NCBI GenBank assembly: GCA_011392765.1
Contig: WYCW01000001.1
Location: forward strand, 552,888-616,887
Reading direction: 5' to 3'
Origin: Candidatus Thiosymbion ectosymbiont of Catanema sp. Cochon2018
Lineage (GTDB): Bacteria > Pseudomonadota > Gammaproteobacteria > Chromatiales > Chromatiaceae
DNA length: 64,000 nt
In this document: one piece after another, positions 56,674 through 64,000 of the stretch
Position numbering within the stretch: the first letter of the stretch is position 1
Layout: each line of letters opens with the position of its first letter
Notes under the pieces: generated by a model
Told to the model about the DNA's origin: nothing
The model's database searches: none
The model's input: the letters and a program-made list of their open reading frames with translations, nothing else
Made by a program: the position numbers and the translations under genes

Positions 56674-56898
56674 GTGGCTACTCTGACCATTCAACTATCC
56701 GATGCTAAACATAACCGGTTGAAGGTTCTGGCGCAGCACCGCCATATGAGCGTAAACAAATTGATCGATGAGCTTTCAACCGAGGCGCTCGCCGAATTCG
56801 ACAGCGAGGCATGTTTCCGTGCTCTTAGCGCGGGCGGTGACCCGGCCGGAGGCTTGGTGTTGTTAGACAAGCTCGATGCTCATTTTTCTGAGAGCTAA
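56674..56898 (+). CDS. Ribbon-helix-helix antitoxin
   Basis: 74 residues. ATLTIQLSDAKHNRLKVLAQ, then HRHMSVNKLIDELSTEALAE, is a ribbon-helix-helix DNA-binding domain. The C-terminus (FRALSAGGDPAGGLVLLDKL) would embrace the PIN toxin. GTG 56674 is chosen because GAGGT lies 7 bases upstream and it gives the family-typical (M)ATLTIQLSD start; an ATG at 56650 would overlap the toxin by 23 bp. Toxin first, antitoxin second is unusual for VapBC but normal for this PIN_3/RHH type. Confidence 0.82.
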   Translation: MATLTIQLSDAKHNRLKVLAQHRHMSVNKLIDELSTEALAEFDSEACFRALSAGGDPAGGLVLLDKLDAHFSES

Positions 56899-57055
56899 CG
56901 GTCGAAATTCGACTACCCGCAAACTGACCTTGTAGTGAAACCGTGGGCCTTTCCCGCGTCGGTGGAGTGCTTCGTTACTCGATCGCACCTATTCCAGGTA
57001 ACGGCGTTGCAGGCCAATGCCATTAAGTTAAGCGTTGCCAGTCGGCAAACCAGAG

Positions 57056-57122
57056 GAAAAACTACGAATCACGCGAATCCCCGCGAATCGGATTCGCGCC
57101 GATTCGCGTGATTCGTAGTTTT
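57056..57122. repeat. Inverted repeat of the CGCGAATC-word family
   Basis: AAAACTACGAATCACGCGAA pairs with TTCGCGTGATTCGTAGTTTT. The centre repeats CGCGAATCGG words. A relative lies at 61625-61690. ACTAACTTAATGGCATTG (57151 on) also occurs next to the inverted repeat at 10518. The 56899-57230 gap has no gene. Confidence 0.85.
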
Positions 57123-57230
57123 CTCTTCCGCACCGGTAAGCAACCAGCGACTAACTTAATGGCATTGCGTTGCAGGCAGGGGAAGTGGAGTCACCCATTG
57201 CCCCCGATCCCGGCTCTGCCGTGATCGAGC

Positions 57231-57650
57231 CTATTTCAGCTTTAACAGCGGTAGATTCGGAGACTCCGGCCGCGGACCGAGCGTATTGCGGGCACAGTCC
57301 ACAATCAGGTCCAACTCCTCGAGCACGAGTTGACCAATCAGCGGCTCGCACAAGGGCGGTCCGATCACGCAGTCCGTCACCATGGAGCGGCCCAGCAGAG
57401 AAACCTCCAGACCGCGTGCCACCGACAGCTCTTCGCGGCGGTCGTCCACGTAGGTCACGATGACACGTCCGCCACGGCTGAGACCGAACTTTCCAACCTC
57501 GTCCTCCGGTAGTAGTACCATCAATGCGCCGGTGTCGACCAGACAGTCGAGGTGGCTGGTGGGAACATCCTCGATACGACCTGAACCACGTTCCGCCAGC
57601 GCTACATCGACAAAATTCCTCATCGTTACTCTTACTCTGACCTCACCCAT
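57231..57650 (-). CDS. Retropepsin-like aspartic protease (clan AA)
   Basis: 139 residues. LDCLVDTGALMVLLPEDEV holds the D-T-G-A active-site motif (Asp about 39). The following VIVTYVDDRREELSVARGLE, LLGRSMVTDCVIGPPLCEPL, and IGQLVLEELDLIVDCARNTL (a hydrophobic-hydrophobic-G second motif and the xLxxLDL end) match bacterial clan AA proteases of about 130 residues, which act as homodimers. Substrates are unknown. It stands alone between repeats. A truncated relative, of a different subgroup, is in the cassette block at 6991. Confidence 0.82.
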   Translation of the reverse strand: MGEVRVRVTMRNFVDVALAERGSGRIEDVPTSHLDCLVDTGALMVLLPEDEVGKFGLSRGGRVIVTYVDDRREELSVARGLEVSLLGRSMVTDCVIGPPLCEPLIGQLVLEELDLIVDCARNTLGPRPESPNLPLLKLK

Positions 57651-58054
57651 CGCCCGGCACCTTTGTGCGTATTTTATTTAACGGGAACATCAAATAACCA
57701 AAGGCTTTGCCTTGGTCACGTTGAAGTATACCCGTCACCCATGAATAGTTCGGTGTATTACACGTCGGCCGTGTTGTGCCGCAAGGCGGCAACATCCTGC
57801 TGCACCTTCCGGACCAGGGTGGTCCACCGGAAGTTTTAACGTGCGGCGGTGACATTACCCTGATATCTACCGGAACCCGCGGTTCCTGACGTAACCGGGG
57901 TGCCGGCCAGTGCACAAACCCGTTGCCGCTTTGGATGCAGCGCCGCACCGGTTTCCTGAGCACAGGCACTTCGGGCTGGGGAAAGCGTCGTCGCCACGCC
58001 GTACCTCAAGTGACGGAAGCGTAGGATTCCGTGTATTGTCCTCGACTCTCCATC
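57651..58054. other. Intergenic stretch without a supported gene
   Basis: Several frames are open on the minus strand but show no family resemblance or ribosome binding sites. AAGTTTTAACGTGCGGCGGTG and similar text near 57830 may be a worn gene remnant. No repeat copies are recognised before 58055. Confidence 0.35.
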
Positions 58055-59206
58055 TCTAGCGAGGCTTCGCCTCAGACCGGCGAGGCGTGAGTCTTCTGTC
58101 AAGGAGGTAAAGATTTTTTATCCACAGATTACGCAGATTTCCGCAGATTATTTCATTCTTAATCTGCGAAAATCTGCGTAATCTGTGGACAAAAAAGAGA
58201 TCGAAACGCTCAGCAAACCGCATCATTGAGTGCACGCAAAATTTGACTCATTTGTAAAGCTACGGGTCCCTCAAGGAATCCTAGCGAGGCTTCGCCTCAG
58301 ACCGACGAGCCGTGATCATCGCTCTATCGCTATCGAAAGCGGAATCGTGGTCGTGATCGTAATCGGCGACGCAAGGCAAAGCGGGCACGGAAAACCTGAT
58401 GGCTACGGGTTTCGACCCGGTACCTGGCCGGGACCTCCGGAGACCACGAACGGCGAAAGAATGCGGTCCCTCCTACGGCGGCTTCGACCACGACCACGAT
58501 CACGACAACGAGAGGGGTTAGACGTTTGCGAAATTTGACTCATTTGCACAAAATCCGGTCATTCAAGAATCCTAGCGAGGCTTCGCCTCAGACCGACGAG
58601 GCATGATGCCCCAAAAGCCCCTCTCCCGTAAGGCCCCATCTCCTACGCCCAACCAGCCGTTGGAGAGCCAGGGTAGGTCGAAGTCGAAATCGGTATCGCA
58701 ATCTCGATTTCGATCCCGATCCCGATTCCGATCCCGATTTAGGCTTTTACGACACCCTCAACAATTCAGGGGGCAGAAGGCTGATACCTGACAACTGCCC
58801 CCTTAGGAGTGCACAAACTTGACTCATTGGTAAAGATGCGGGTCCCTCAAGGGATCCTAGCGGGGCTTCGCCTCAGACCGACGAGGCATGAGGCGCAGCC
58901 TCGCTAGGATTCCTTGAATGACCGGATTTTGTGCAAATGAGTCAAATTTCGCAAACGTCTAACCTCTCTCGTTGTCGTGATCGTAATCGTGATCGTGATC
59001 GTGATCGAAGCCGCCGTAGGAGAGACAGAATACTTTCGCCGATCGTGGCATCCGGAGGTCCCGGCCAGGTGCCGGGTCGAAACCCGTAGCCATCAGGTTT
59101 TCCATGCCCGCTTTGCCTTGCGTCTCCGATTACGATCACGGTTCCGTTTTCGATCGCGAGAGAGCGATGATCACGTCTCGTCGGTCTGAGGCAAAGCCTC
59201 GCTAGG
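58055..59206. repeat. Nest of modular repeats, 1.15 kb without a gene
   Basis: GAGGC hairpin modules at 58055, 58280, 58571, 58856 (with an inverted partner to 58909) and 59174 divide the stretch. CTAGGAT modules lie at 58230-58282, 58530-58573, 58808-58860 and 58904-58960. A GATCGT-hexanucleotide element occupies 58313-58530 and, inverted, 58960-59173. Between them lies one inverted copy of the GATCGG element (58603-58740) with the tail CCAACCAGCCGTTGGAGAGC. A GATTACGCAG inverted repeat is at 58121-58190. The whole is roughly mirror-symmetric about 58.75 kb. Confidence 0.85.
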
Positions 59207-59224
59207 CTTTGGTAGAATGTCCGG

Positions 59225-61402
59225 ATGGACGTCTCCCCCATCCTGGACCAGCTCAACGACGCGCAACGCGAAGCAGTTACCGCACCGGCCGGCAATCTGC
59301 TGGTGCTCGCGGGGGCCGGGAGCGGCAAGACCCGCGTCCTGGTACACCGCATTGCCTGGCTGCTCCAGGTGGAGCAGGCACGATCCTGGACGATTCTCGC
59401 CGTCACCTTTACCAATAAGGCCGCGCGGGAGATGCGTGCCCGCATCGAGGAGATCCTCCAGGGACCGGTGATGGGGATGTGGGTAGGCACCTTTCATGGC
59501 CTCGCCCACCGGTTCCTGCGCGCCCATTGGCAGGACGCCGAGCTCCCCCAGCAATTCCAGATCCTGGACTCGGACGATCAGTACCGGCTGATTCGACGCA
59601 CCCTCAAGGCGATGGATCTGGACGAGGCCCGCTGGCCGCCGCGTCAGTGTCAGGGCTTCGTCAACAAGCAGAAAGACGAGGGCCTGCGGCCCGAGCACAT
59701 AGACAGCGGCGGCGATTTTTACCTCGGCCGCATGGTCGAGATCTACGCGGAATACGAGAGTGCCTGCAGGCGCGGTGGTATGGTGGATTTCGCCGAGCTG
59801 CTGCTGCGCACTCACGAGCTGCTGCGCGACCGCTCGGACATCCTCCACCACTACCGCGAACGGTTCGCCCATATCCTGGTGGACGAGTTCCAGGACACCA
59901 ACGCCATCCAGTACGCCTGGCTGCGCCTGCTCGCCGGCGATCGGGACAACCTCTTCCTGGTCGGCGACGACGATCAATCCATCTATGGTTGGCGCGGGGC
60001 CAAGGTGGAAAATATCCAGAGCTTCCAGCGGGACTACCCAGGGACCAGGGTGGTGCGGCTGGAGCAGAACTACCGCTCCACGGGCAATATCCTGAGCGCC
60101 GCCAACGCCCTGATCGCGAATAACCCGACCCGGCTCGGCAAGAACCTGTGGACCGAAGACGCCGCCGGGGCGCCTATCCGCCGCTACGCCGCCTTCAACG
60201 AGGTGGACGAGGCCCGGTTCGTGGTGGCGAGCATCCACGGGTTTACCCAGGAAGAAGGCTACCGCCGCTCCGAGTGTGCCATCCTCTACCGCACCACCGC
60301 CCAGTCCCGGCTGTTCGAGGAGGCACTGATCCAGGCCCGGATCCCCTACCGGGTCTATGGCGGGTTGCGCTTCTTCGAACGCGCCGAAATCAAGGACACG
60401 CTGGCCTATCTGCGGCTGCTGGCCAACCCGGAGGACGATGCCTCCTTCGAGCGTGTGGTCAATACCCCGACTCGGGGAGTCGGCGTCAAGACCCTGGACA
60501 TCCTGCGCACCCAGGCCCGCGAGGCCCGGTGTTCCCTGTGGCGGGCTACCAGAGACCTGGCAGCGGCGGGAGCGCTTCCCCCCCGGGCCGTGGGGGCACT
60601 CAACCGGTTTCTGGCGCTGGTCGAGGCCCAGCGGGAGGCGGTACGGGACCTGGAACTCCCGGACCTGACCGCGCAAATCATCGAGGCCAGCGGTCTGCCT
60701 GAATACTACGAAAAGGCGAAGGACGGCAGGGGGGTGGACCGGATCGAAAACCTGGAAGAGCTGGTCAACGCCACCCGCCGTTTCGCCCACGAGTTGGAGG
60801 ACGATGAGGGCGATCCCCTCGGTGCTTTTCTGTCCCACGCGGCCCTGGAGGCGGGGGAGGCGCAAGCGGATCAGTTCGAGGACAAGGTGCAACTCATGAC
60901 CCTGCACAGCGCCAAGGGGCTGGAGTTTCCCATCGTCTTTATCGGGGGGGTGGAAGAAGGTCTCTTTCCCCACAGCATGTCCGCGGAAGACCCGGAACGC
61001 CTGGAGGAAGAGCGGCGCCTGTGCTATGTCGGCATGACCCGGGCCATGCGCCACCTGTATCTTACCCATGCCGAGAGTCGGCGCCTGCACGGCAGCGAGA
61101 GCTATCCCTTCGCATCCCGCTTCCTGCGTGAAATCCCGGCGGAATTGATCGAGGAGGTCCGCGCTACCGGCGGGATCTCGCGGCCGGCCCCCGCCCCCGC
61201 AGCAGGAGCAAGCGCATCCGGTCCCGCCGCAGGCGGATTCCAGCTCGGCCAACGGGTCTCGCATCCCAAGTTCGGCGAGGGAACGGTCATCAACAGCGAG
61301 GGCAAAGGGGCGAGCGCCCGCATTCAGATCAACTTCAAAGCCGTGGGCACCAAGTGGCTGGTGACGGCCTATGCCCGGTTGGAACCAGTCGGCTCTTCGT
61401 AG
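59225..61402 (+). CDS. uvrD: DNA helicase II UvrD
   Basis: 725 residues, the usual length. Walker A lies in LLVLAGAGSGKTRVLVHRIA; motif Ia is AVTFTNKAAREMR, motif II VDEFQDTN, motif III GDDDQSIYGWRGA, motif IV VRLEQNYRST, motif V LMTLHSAKGLEFP and motif VI RRLCYVGMTRA. The C-terminal tail (FQLGQRVSHPKFGEGTVINS) is the UvrD Tudor-like domain that contacts RNA polymerase and UvrB. It unwinds DNA 3' to 5' in excision and mismatch repair. The ATG lies 19 bp after a GAGGC module, so the promoter must be within or beyond the repeat nest. Confidence 0.97.
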   Translation: MDVSPILDQLNDAQREAVTAPAGNLLVLAGAGSGKTRVLVHRIAWLLQVEQARSWTILAVTFTNKAAREMRARIEEILQGPVMGMWVGTFHGLAHRFLRAHWQDAELPQQFQILDSDDQYRLIRRTLKAMDLDEARWPPRQCQGFVNKQKDEGLRPEHIDSGGDFYLGRMVEIYAEYESACRRGGMVDFAELLLRTHELLRDRSDILHHYRERFAHILVDEFQDTNAIQYAWLRLLAGDRDNLFLVGDDDQSIYGWRGAKVENIQSFQRDYPGTRVVRLEQNYRSTGNILSAANALIANNPTRLGKNLWTEDAAGAPIRRYAAFNEVDEARFVVASIHGFTQEEGYRRSECAILYRTTAQSRLFEEALIQARIPYRVYGGLRFFERAEIKDTLAYLRLLANPEDDASFERVVNTPTRGVGVKTLDILRTQAREARCSLWRATRDLAAAGALPPRAVGALNRFLALVEAQREAVRDLELPDLTAQIIEASGLPEYYEKAKDGRGVDRIENLEELVNATRRFAHELEDDEGDPLGAFLSHAALEAGEAQADQFEDKVQLMTLHSAKGLEFPIVFIGGVEEGLFPHSMSAEDPERLEEERRLCYVGMTRAMRHLYLTHAESRRLHGSESYPFASRFLREIPAELIEEVRATGGISRPAPAPAAGASASGPAAGGFQLGQRVSHPKFGEGTVINSEGKGASARIQINFKAVGTKWLVTAYARLEPVGSS

Positions 61403-62086
61403 GTAACCGTTCAGCCCCTCCTCTCGACCCTGATCCGGAAAACGAGAAATCAATGGGTTATGCTCGTATCGAACCGAAATCCAGAGGAGGGGGCTGAACA
61501 GTTACCTTCGTAGCTGTCAGGTCCCGGATTGAGCCGTAGGTTGGACAACAGGATTACCGAATAATAATCACTGCTGAAACGTAACTATTCAGCCCCCCAT
61601 CTTGCGCGGTGAAAACACAACCGGAAAAAACTACGAATCCCGCGGATCAGCGCGAATCGGTTTTCGCGTGGATTCGCGTGATTCGTAGTACCTAGCGAGG
61701 CTTTGCCTCAGACCGACGAGCCATGAATTTTTTGTGCATCGCACGAGTTTGTTATCCACAAATTACGCAGATTTTCACAGATTACTTCTGTTTTTAATCT
61801 GTGAGAATCTGCGTAATCTGCGGACAAAAAAGCAATGGGCACAGCGCACCCGAGTGTGAGTTTTTTGTGCAGTGCACAAATCGGGATCGGGATCGGGATC
61901 GAAATCGAGATTCCGATTGCGATCCCGATCCCGATTTCGACCTACCCTGGCTCTCCAACGGCTGGTTGGGCGTAGGAGATGGAGCCTTATGGGAGAGGGG
62001 CTTTTGGGGCATCACGCCTCGTCGGTCTGAGGCGAAGCCTCGCTAGGTAGTAGTTTCCCGCAGGAAAAATATGCCCTCGGCTAAGA
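61403..62086. repeat. Repeat-filled gap between uvrD and clpV
   Basis: 61402-61505 is an inverted repeat (GTAACCGTTCAGCCCCTCCT with AGGAGGGGGCTGAACAGTTAC). 61625-61690 is a CGCGAATC-word palindrome, 61691-61722 a GAGGC module, 61755-61824 a GATTACGCAG inverted repeat, 61877-61990 a GATCGG hexanucleotide element with its CTCTCCAACGGCTGGTTGGG tail, and 62015-62047 another GAGGC module. No gene is supported. Confidence 0.8.
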
Positions 62087-64000
62087 TCAGTCAAAGGCAT
62101 ATTCGAACCTACCTTCGACGACACTGATCCCGACCCGTTCCAGCTTGTTCCCGGCGAGGGTACGTTCGAGGATTTCCCGGCTGATCGCGGGCAGGACGGT
62201 GTTGGTGAGAATCGCGTCCACCACCCGGGCGCCGCTCTCGACTTCGCGGCAGCGTTCGGCGATGAGTGTGACTACTGCATCGTCGTAGGTGAAGGGGACC
62301 CGATGGTTCTCCTCGATGCGTTCGGCAATGCGTCCGAGCTGCAGGCGGATGATGGTGGCGAGCATCTCGTCGTTCAGCGGGTAGTAGGGGATGGCGACGA
62401 GGCGACCCAGCAGGGCCGCGGGGAAGGTCTTCAGCAGGGGCTGACGCAGGGCGTTGACGATCCCCTCCGGTTCGGGCATGAGCTCCGGGTCCTTGCACAT
62501 ACCCATGATGAGTTCCGTGCCCACGTTGGTGGTCAGCAGGATCAGGGTGTTGCGGAAGTCGATGTAGCGTCCTTCGGCGTCTTCCATCCACCCCTTGTCG
62601 AAGACCTGGAAGAAGATCTCGTGCACGTCTTGGTGGGCCTTCTCGACCTCGTCGAGCAGGACGACGCTGTAGGGTTTGCGTCGCACCGCCTCGGTGAGGA
62701 TGCCGCCCTCTCCGTACCCGACGTAGCCCGGCGGTGCCCCCTTGAGGGTAGAGACCGTATGGGCCTCTTGAAACTCGCTCATGTTGATGGTGACGATGTT
62801 CTGCTCGCCGCCGTACAGGGCCTCCGCCAGGGCGAGTCCGGTCTCGGTCTTGCCCACGCCCGAGGGTCCGCAGAGCATGAAAACACCGATGGGTTTATCG
62901 GGGTTGTCCAACCGGGCGCGGGAGGTTTGGACACGACGGGCGATCATTTCCAAAGCATGGCGCTGGCCGATGACACGTTGGTTCAGGGTATCGGCGAGCT
63001 TGAGCACCGCCGCGACCTCGTTCTTGACCATGCGCCCCACCGGGATACCGGTCCAGTCGGCGATCACAGCGGCCACCGTCTGGCCGTCTACGCCGGGGAG
63101 GATGAGCGGGGTCTCGCCTTGAAGCTCCTGCAGCTCGGTCTGCAATGCCTTGAGCTCGTCGAGCAACTCGATACGTTGCTCCTCGCTGAGTATTTGCGCA
63201 TCACTCCCCGATCCTGACGCGGAGGGCGCGGGTGTCTCGTCCGCCGAAGGTTCCGGGCCGGGCGTTTGCGCATCGCTCTTTTCGCTTTTTTCGCTTTTTG
63301 CGCTCTTTGGCCCTTGCGGGATCTGCGTGGGGGGCGATTCGTCGTCCACCGAAGCGGTCTCGGTGACCGCATCGGCAGCCTTCTCCGGCTCGGTCTCGGT
63401 ACTTTCCGCTCCCCGCAGCCGGGCACGCAGGTCCAGGATGCGGTCGACCAGGCCCTGTTCTTTCTCCCAGCATTCTTCCAATGTCGCCAGACGAGCCTGC
63501 TCCGCTTCCAACCGGTCTTGCGCGGATTGCCGGCGTTCGGCGGTATCCACGCCGACGGCGGTCTCGCGGTCGATGATGGCCAGCTCGGTCTCCAGTCCTT
63601 CGATGCACCGACGCGAGTCCTCTACCGCTGCCGGGACCGCACTCTGGCTGATGGCGACGCGGGCGCAGGTGGTATCGAGCAGGCTCACCGCCTTGTCCGG
63701 TAGCTGCCGCGCCGGGATGTAGCGGTGAGAAAGCCGCACCGCCGCTTCCAGGGCCTCGTCGAGCACCTGCACCCGGTGGTGGTCCTCGAGGGTCGAGGCG
63801 ATACTCCGCGCCATGAGGACGGCGTTCCCCTCGTCCGGCTCCTCGACCTGAATGACCTGAAAACGACGGGTGAGGGCGGGGTCCTTTTCGATGTGTTTTT
63901 TGTACTCGCCCCAGGTGGTCGCGGCGATGGTGCGTAAGGTGCCCCGAGCCAGGGCCGGTTTGAGCAGGTTGGCCGCATCGCCGGTGCCGGCGGCACCGCC
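62087..64000 (-). CDS. clpV: T6SS AAA+ ATPase ClpV (TssH), N-terminus beyond the window
   Basis: 638 codons are visible; the 5' part is cut by the window edge. The visible part starts inside the first ATPase domain ([40 protein letters not shown]). A coiled M-domain follows ([20 protein letters not shown]). The second ATPase has Walker [21 protein letters not shown], Walker [14 protein letters not shown] and sensor ILLTTNVG. These features separate ClpV from ClpB. Between the coil and [20 protein letters not shown] there is a low-complexity insert of about 75 residues rich in E, S, P and KSEKSEKS. ClpV disassembles contracted TssB/TssC sheaths. Confidence 0.93.
   Translation of the reverse strand, partial: GGAAGTGDAANLLKPALARGTLRTIAATTWGEYKKHIEKDPALTRRFQVIQVEEPDEGNAVLMARSIASTLEDHHRVQVLDEALEAAVRLSHRYIPARQLPDKAVSLLDTTCARVAISQSAVPAAVEDSRRCIEGLETELAIIDRETAVGVDTAERRQSAQDRLEAEQARLATLEECWEKEQGLVDRILDLRARLRGAESTETEPEKAADAVTETASVDDESPPTQIPQGPKSAKSEKSEKSDAQTPGPEPSADETPAPSASGSGSDAQILSEEQRIELLDELKALQTELQELQGETPLILPGVDGQTVAAVIADWTGIPVGRMVKNEVAAVLKLADTLNQRVIGQRHALEMIARRVQTSRARLDNPDKPIGVFMLCGPSGVGKTETGLALAEALYGGEQNIVTINMSEFQEAHTVSTLKGAPPGYVGYGEGGILTEAVRRKPYSVVLLDEVEKAHQDVHEIFFQVFDKGWMEDAEGRYIDFRNTLILLTTNVGTELIMGMCKDPELMPEPEGIVNALRQPLLKTFPAALLGRLVAIPYYPLNDEMLATIIRLQLGRIAERIEENHRVPFTYDDAVVTLIAERCREVESGARVVDAILTNTVLPAISREILERTLAGNKLERVGISVVEGRFEYAFD

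Noticed and set aside
58000-59210. CRISPR array suspected from regular repeats
   Set aside because: The repeats are of unequal spacing and mixed orientation, with repetitive rather than unique spacers, and no cas gene is present.
59171-61453. A 760-codon open frame antisense to uvrD
   Set aside because: Pure shadow of a GC-rich gene; the sense frame has every UvrD motif.

Overview
This is a GC-rich, IS- and repeat-laden chromosomal segment, most probably from a gammaproteobacterium. The run rplM-rpsI-petA-petB-petC-sspA-sspB (21.7 to 14.8 kb, minus strand) is the classical gammaproteobacterial order. SspA/SspB, MiaB, RelA, UvrD, a trimeric-type porin and a type VI secretion system (T6SS) agree with that. 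No species can be named from the sequence alone.

Layout. 1-7.2 kb: an AT-richer accessory block that reads as a promoterless integron cassette array without an integrase in view. It has three attC-like sites (1307-1369, 5274-5377, 6856-6961) and cassettes for a small membrane protein, an IS-split nucleotidyltransferase, a BrnT/CopG toxin-antitoxin pair, a SAM methyltransferase and a truncated aspartic protease. It is punctured by IS4-type and IS1 elements. 7.2-14.1 kb: GNAT and PuuE-like genes, a macro-domain protein, a DUF3301 protein and a two-gene ATPase + DUF4435 module matching the PARIS anti-phage system. 14.8-23.8 kb: housekeeping core (sspBA, petCBA, porin, tRNA-Gln, rpsI, rplM, adk), plus a secreted four-repeat protein. 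25-31.8 kb: an IS1-split nucleotidyltransferase operon, a hybrid histidine kinase / response regulator-PAS / ArsR operon, small genes and a CDGSH protein. 32-35.2 kb: miaB, ferritin and an IS1595-type element. 35.5-39.6 kb: a 540-residue protein of unknown function, T6SS TssJ, and debris of toxin-antitoxin genes. 40-49.5 kb: a T6SS VgrG, DUF2169 adaptor, PAAR-like nuclease effector and a row of displaced toxin tips and immunity genes, with the FHA protein TagH. 49.6-64 kb: a membrane sulfatase-like protein, relA, DUF1015, PIN/RHH toxin-antitoxin, aspartic protease, uvrD and the C-terminal three quarters of ClpV (TssH), which runs off the right edge.

How it works together. The pet genes form one overlapping operon for cytochrome bc1. 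TssJ, VgrG, DUF2169, TagH and ClpV are parts of one T6SS scattered over 27 kb. The 40-42.8 kb row of immunity genes behind one effector records past exchanges of the toxin tip.

Nearly every gap over 300 bp is filled by dispersed repeats. These include at least eight families of long inverted repeats built from short repeated words, and a modular family bounded by a GAGGC hairpin and a CTAGGAT(T/C)CCTTGA end. One copy of the latter has interrupted a GxxExxY gene. In-frame tandem duplications are also frequent inside genes: cytochrome c1, the PARIS ATPase, TagH, the C-terminus of cytochrome b, and a DUF1640 protein.
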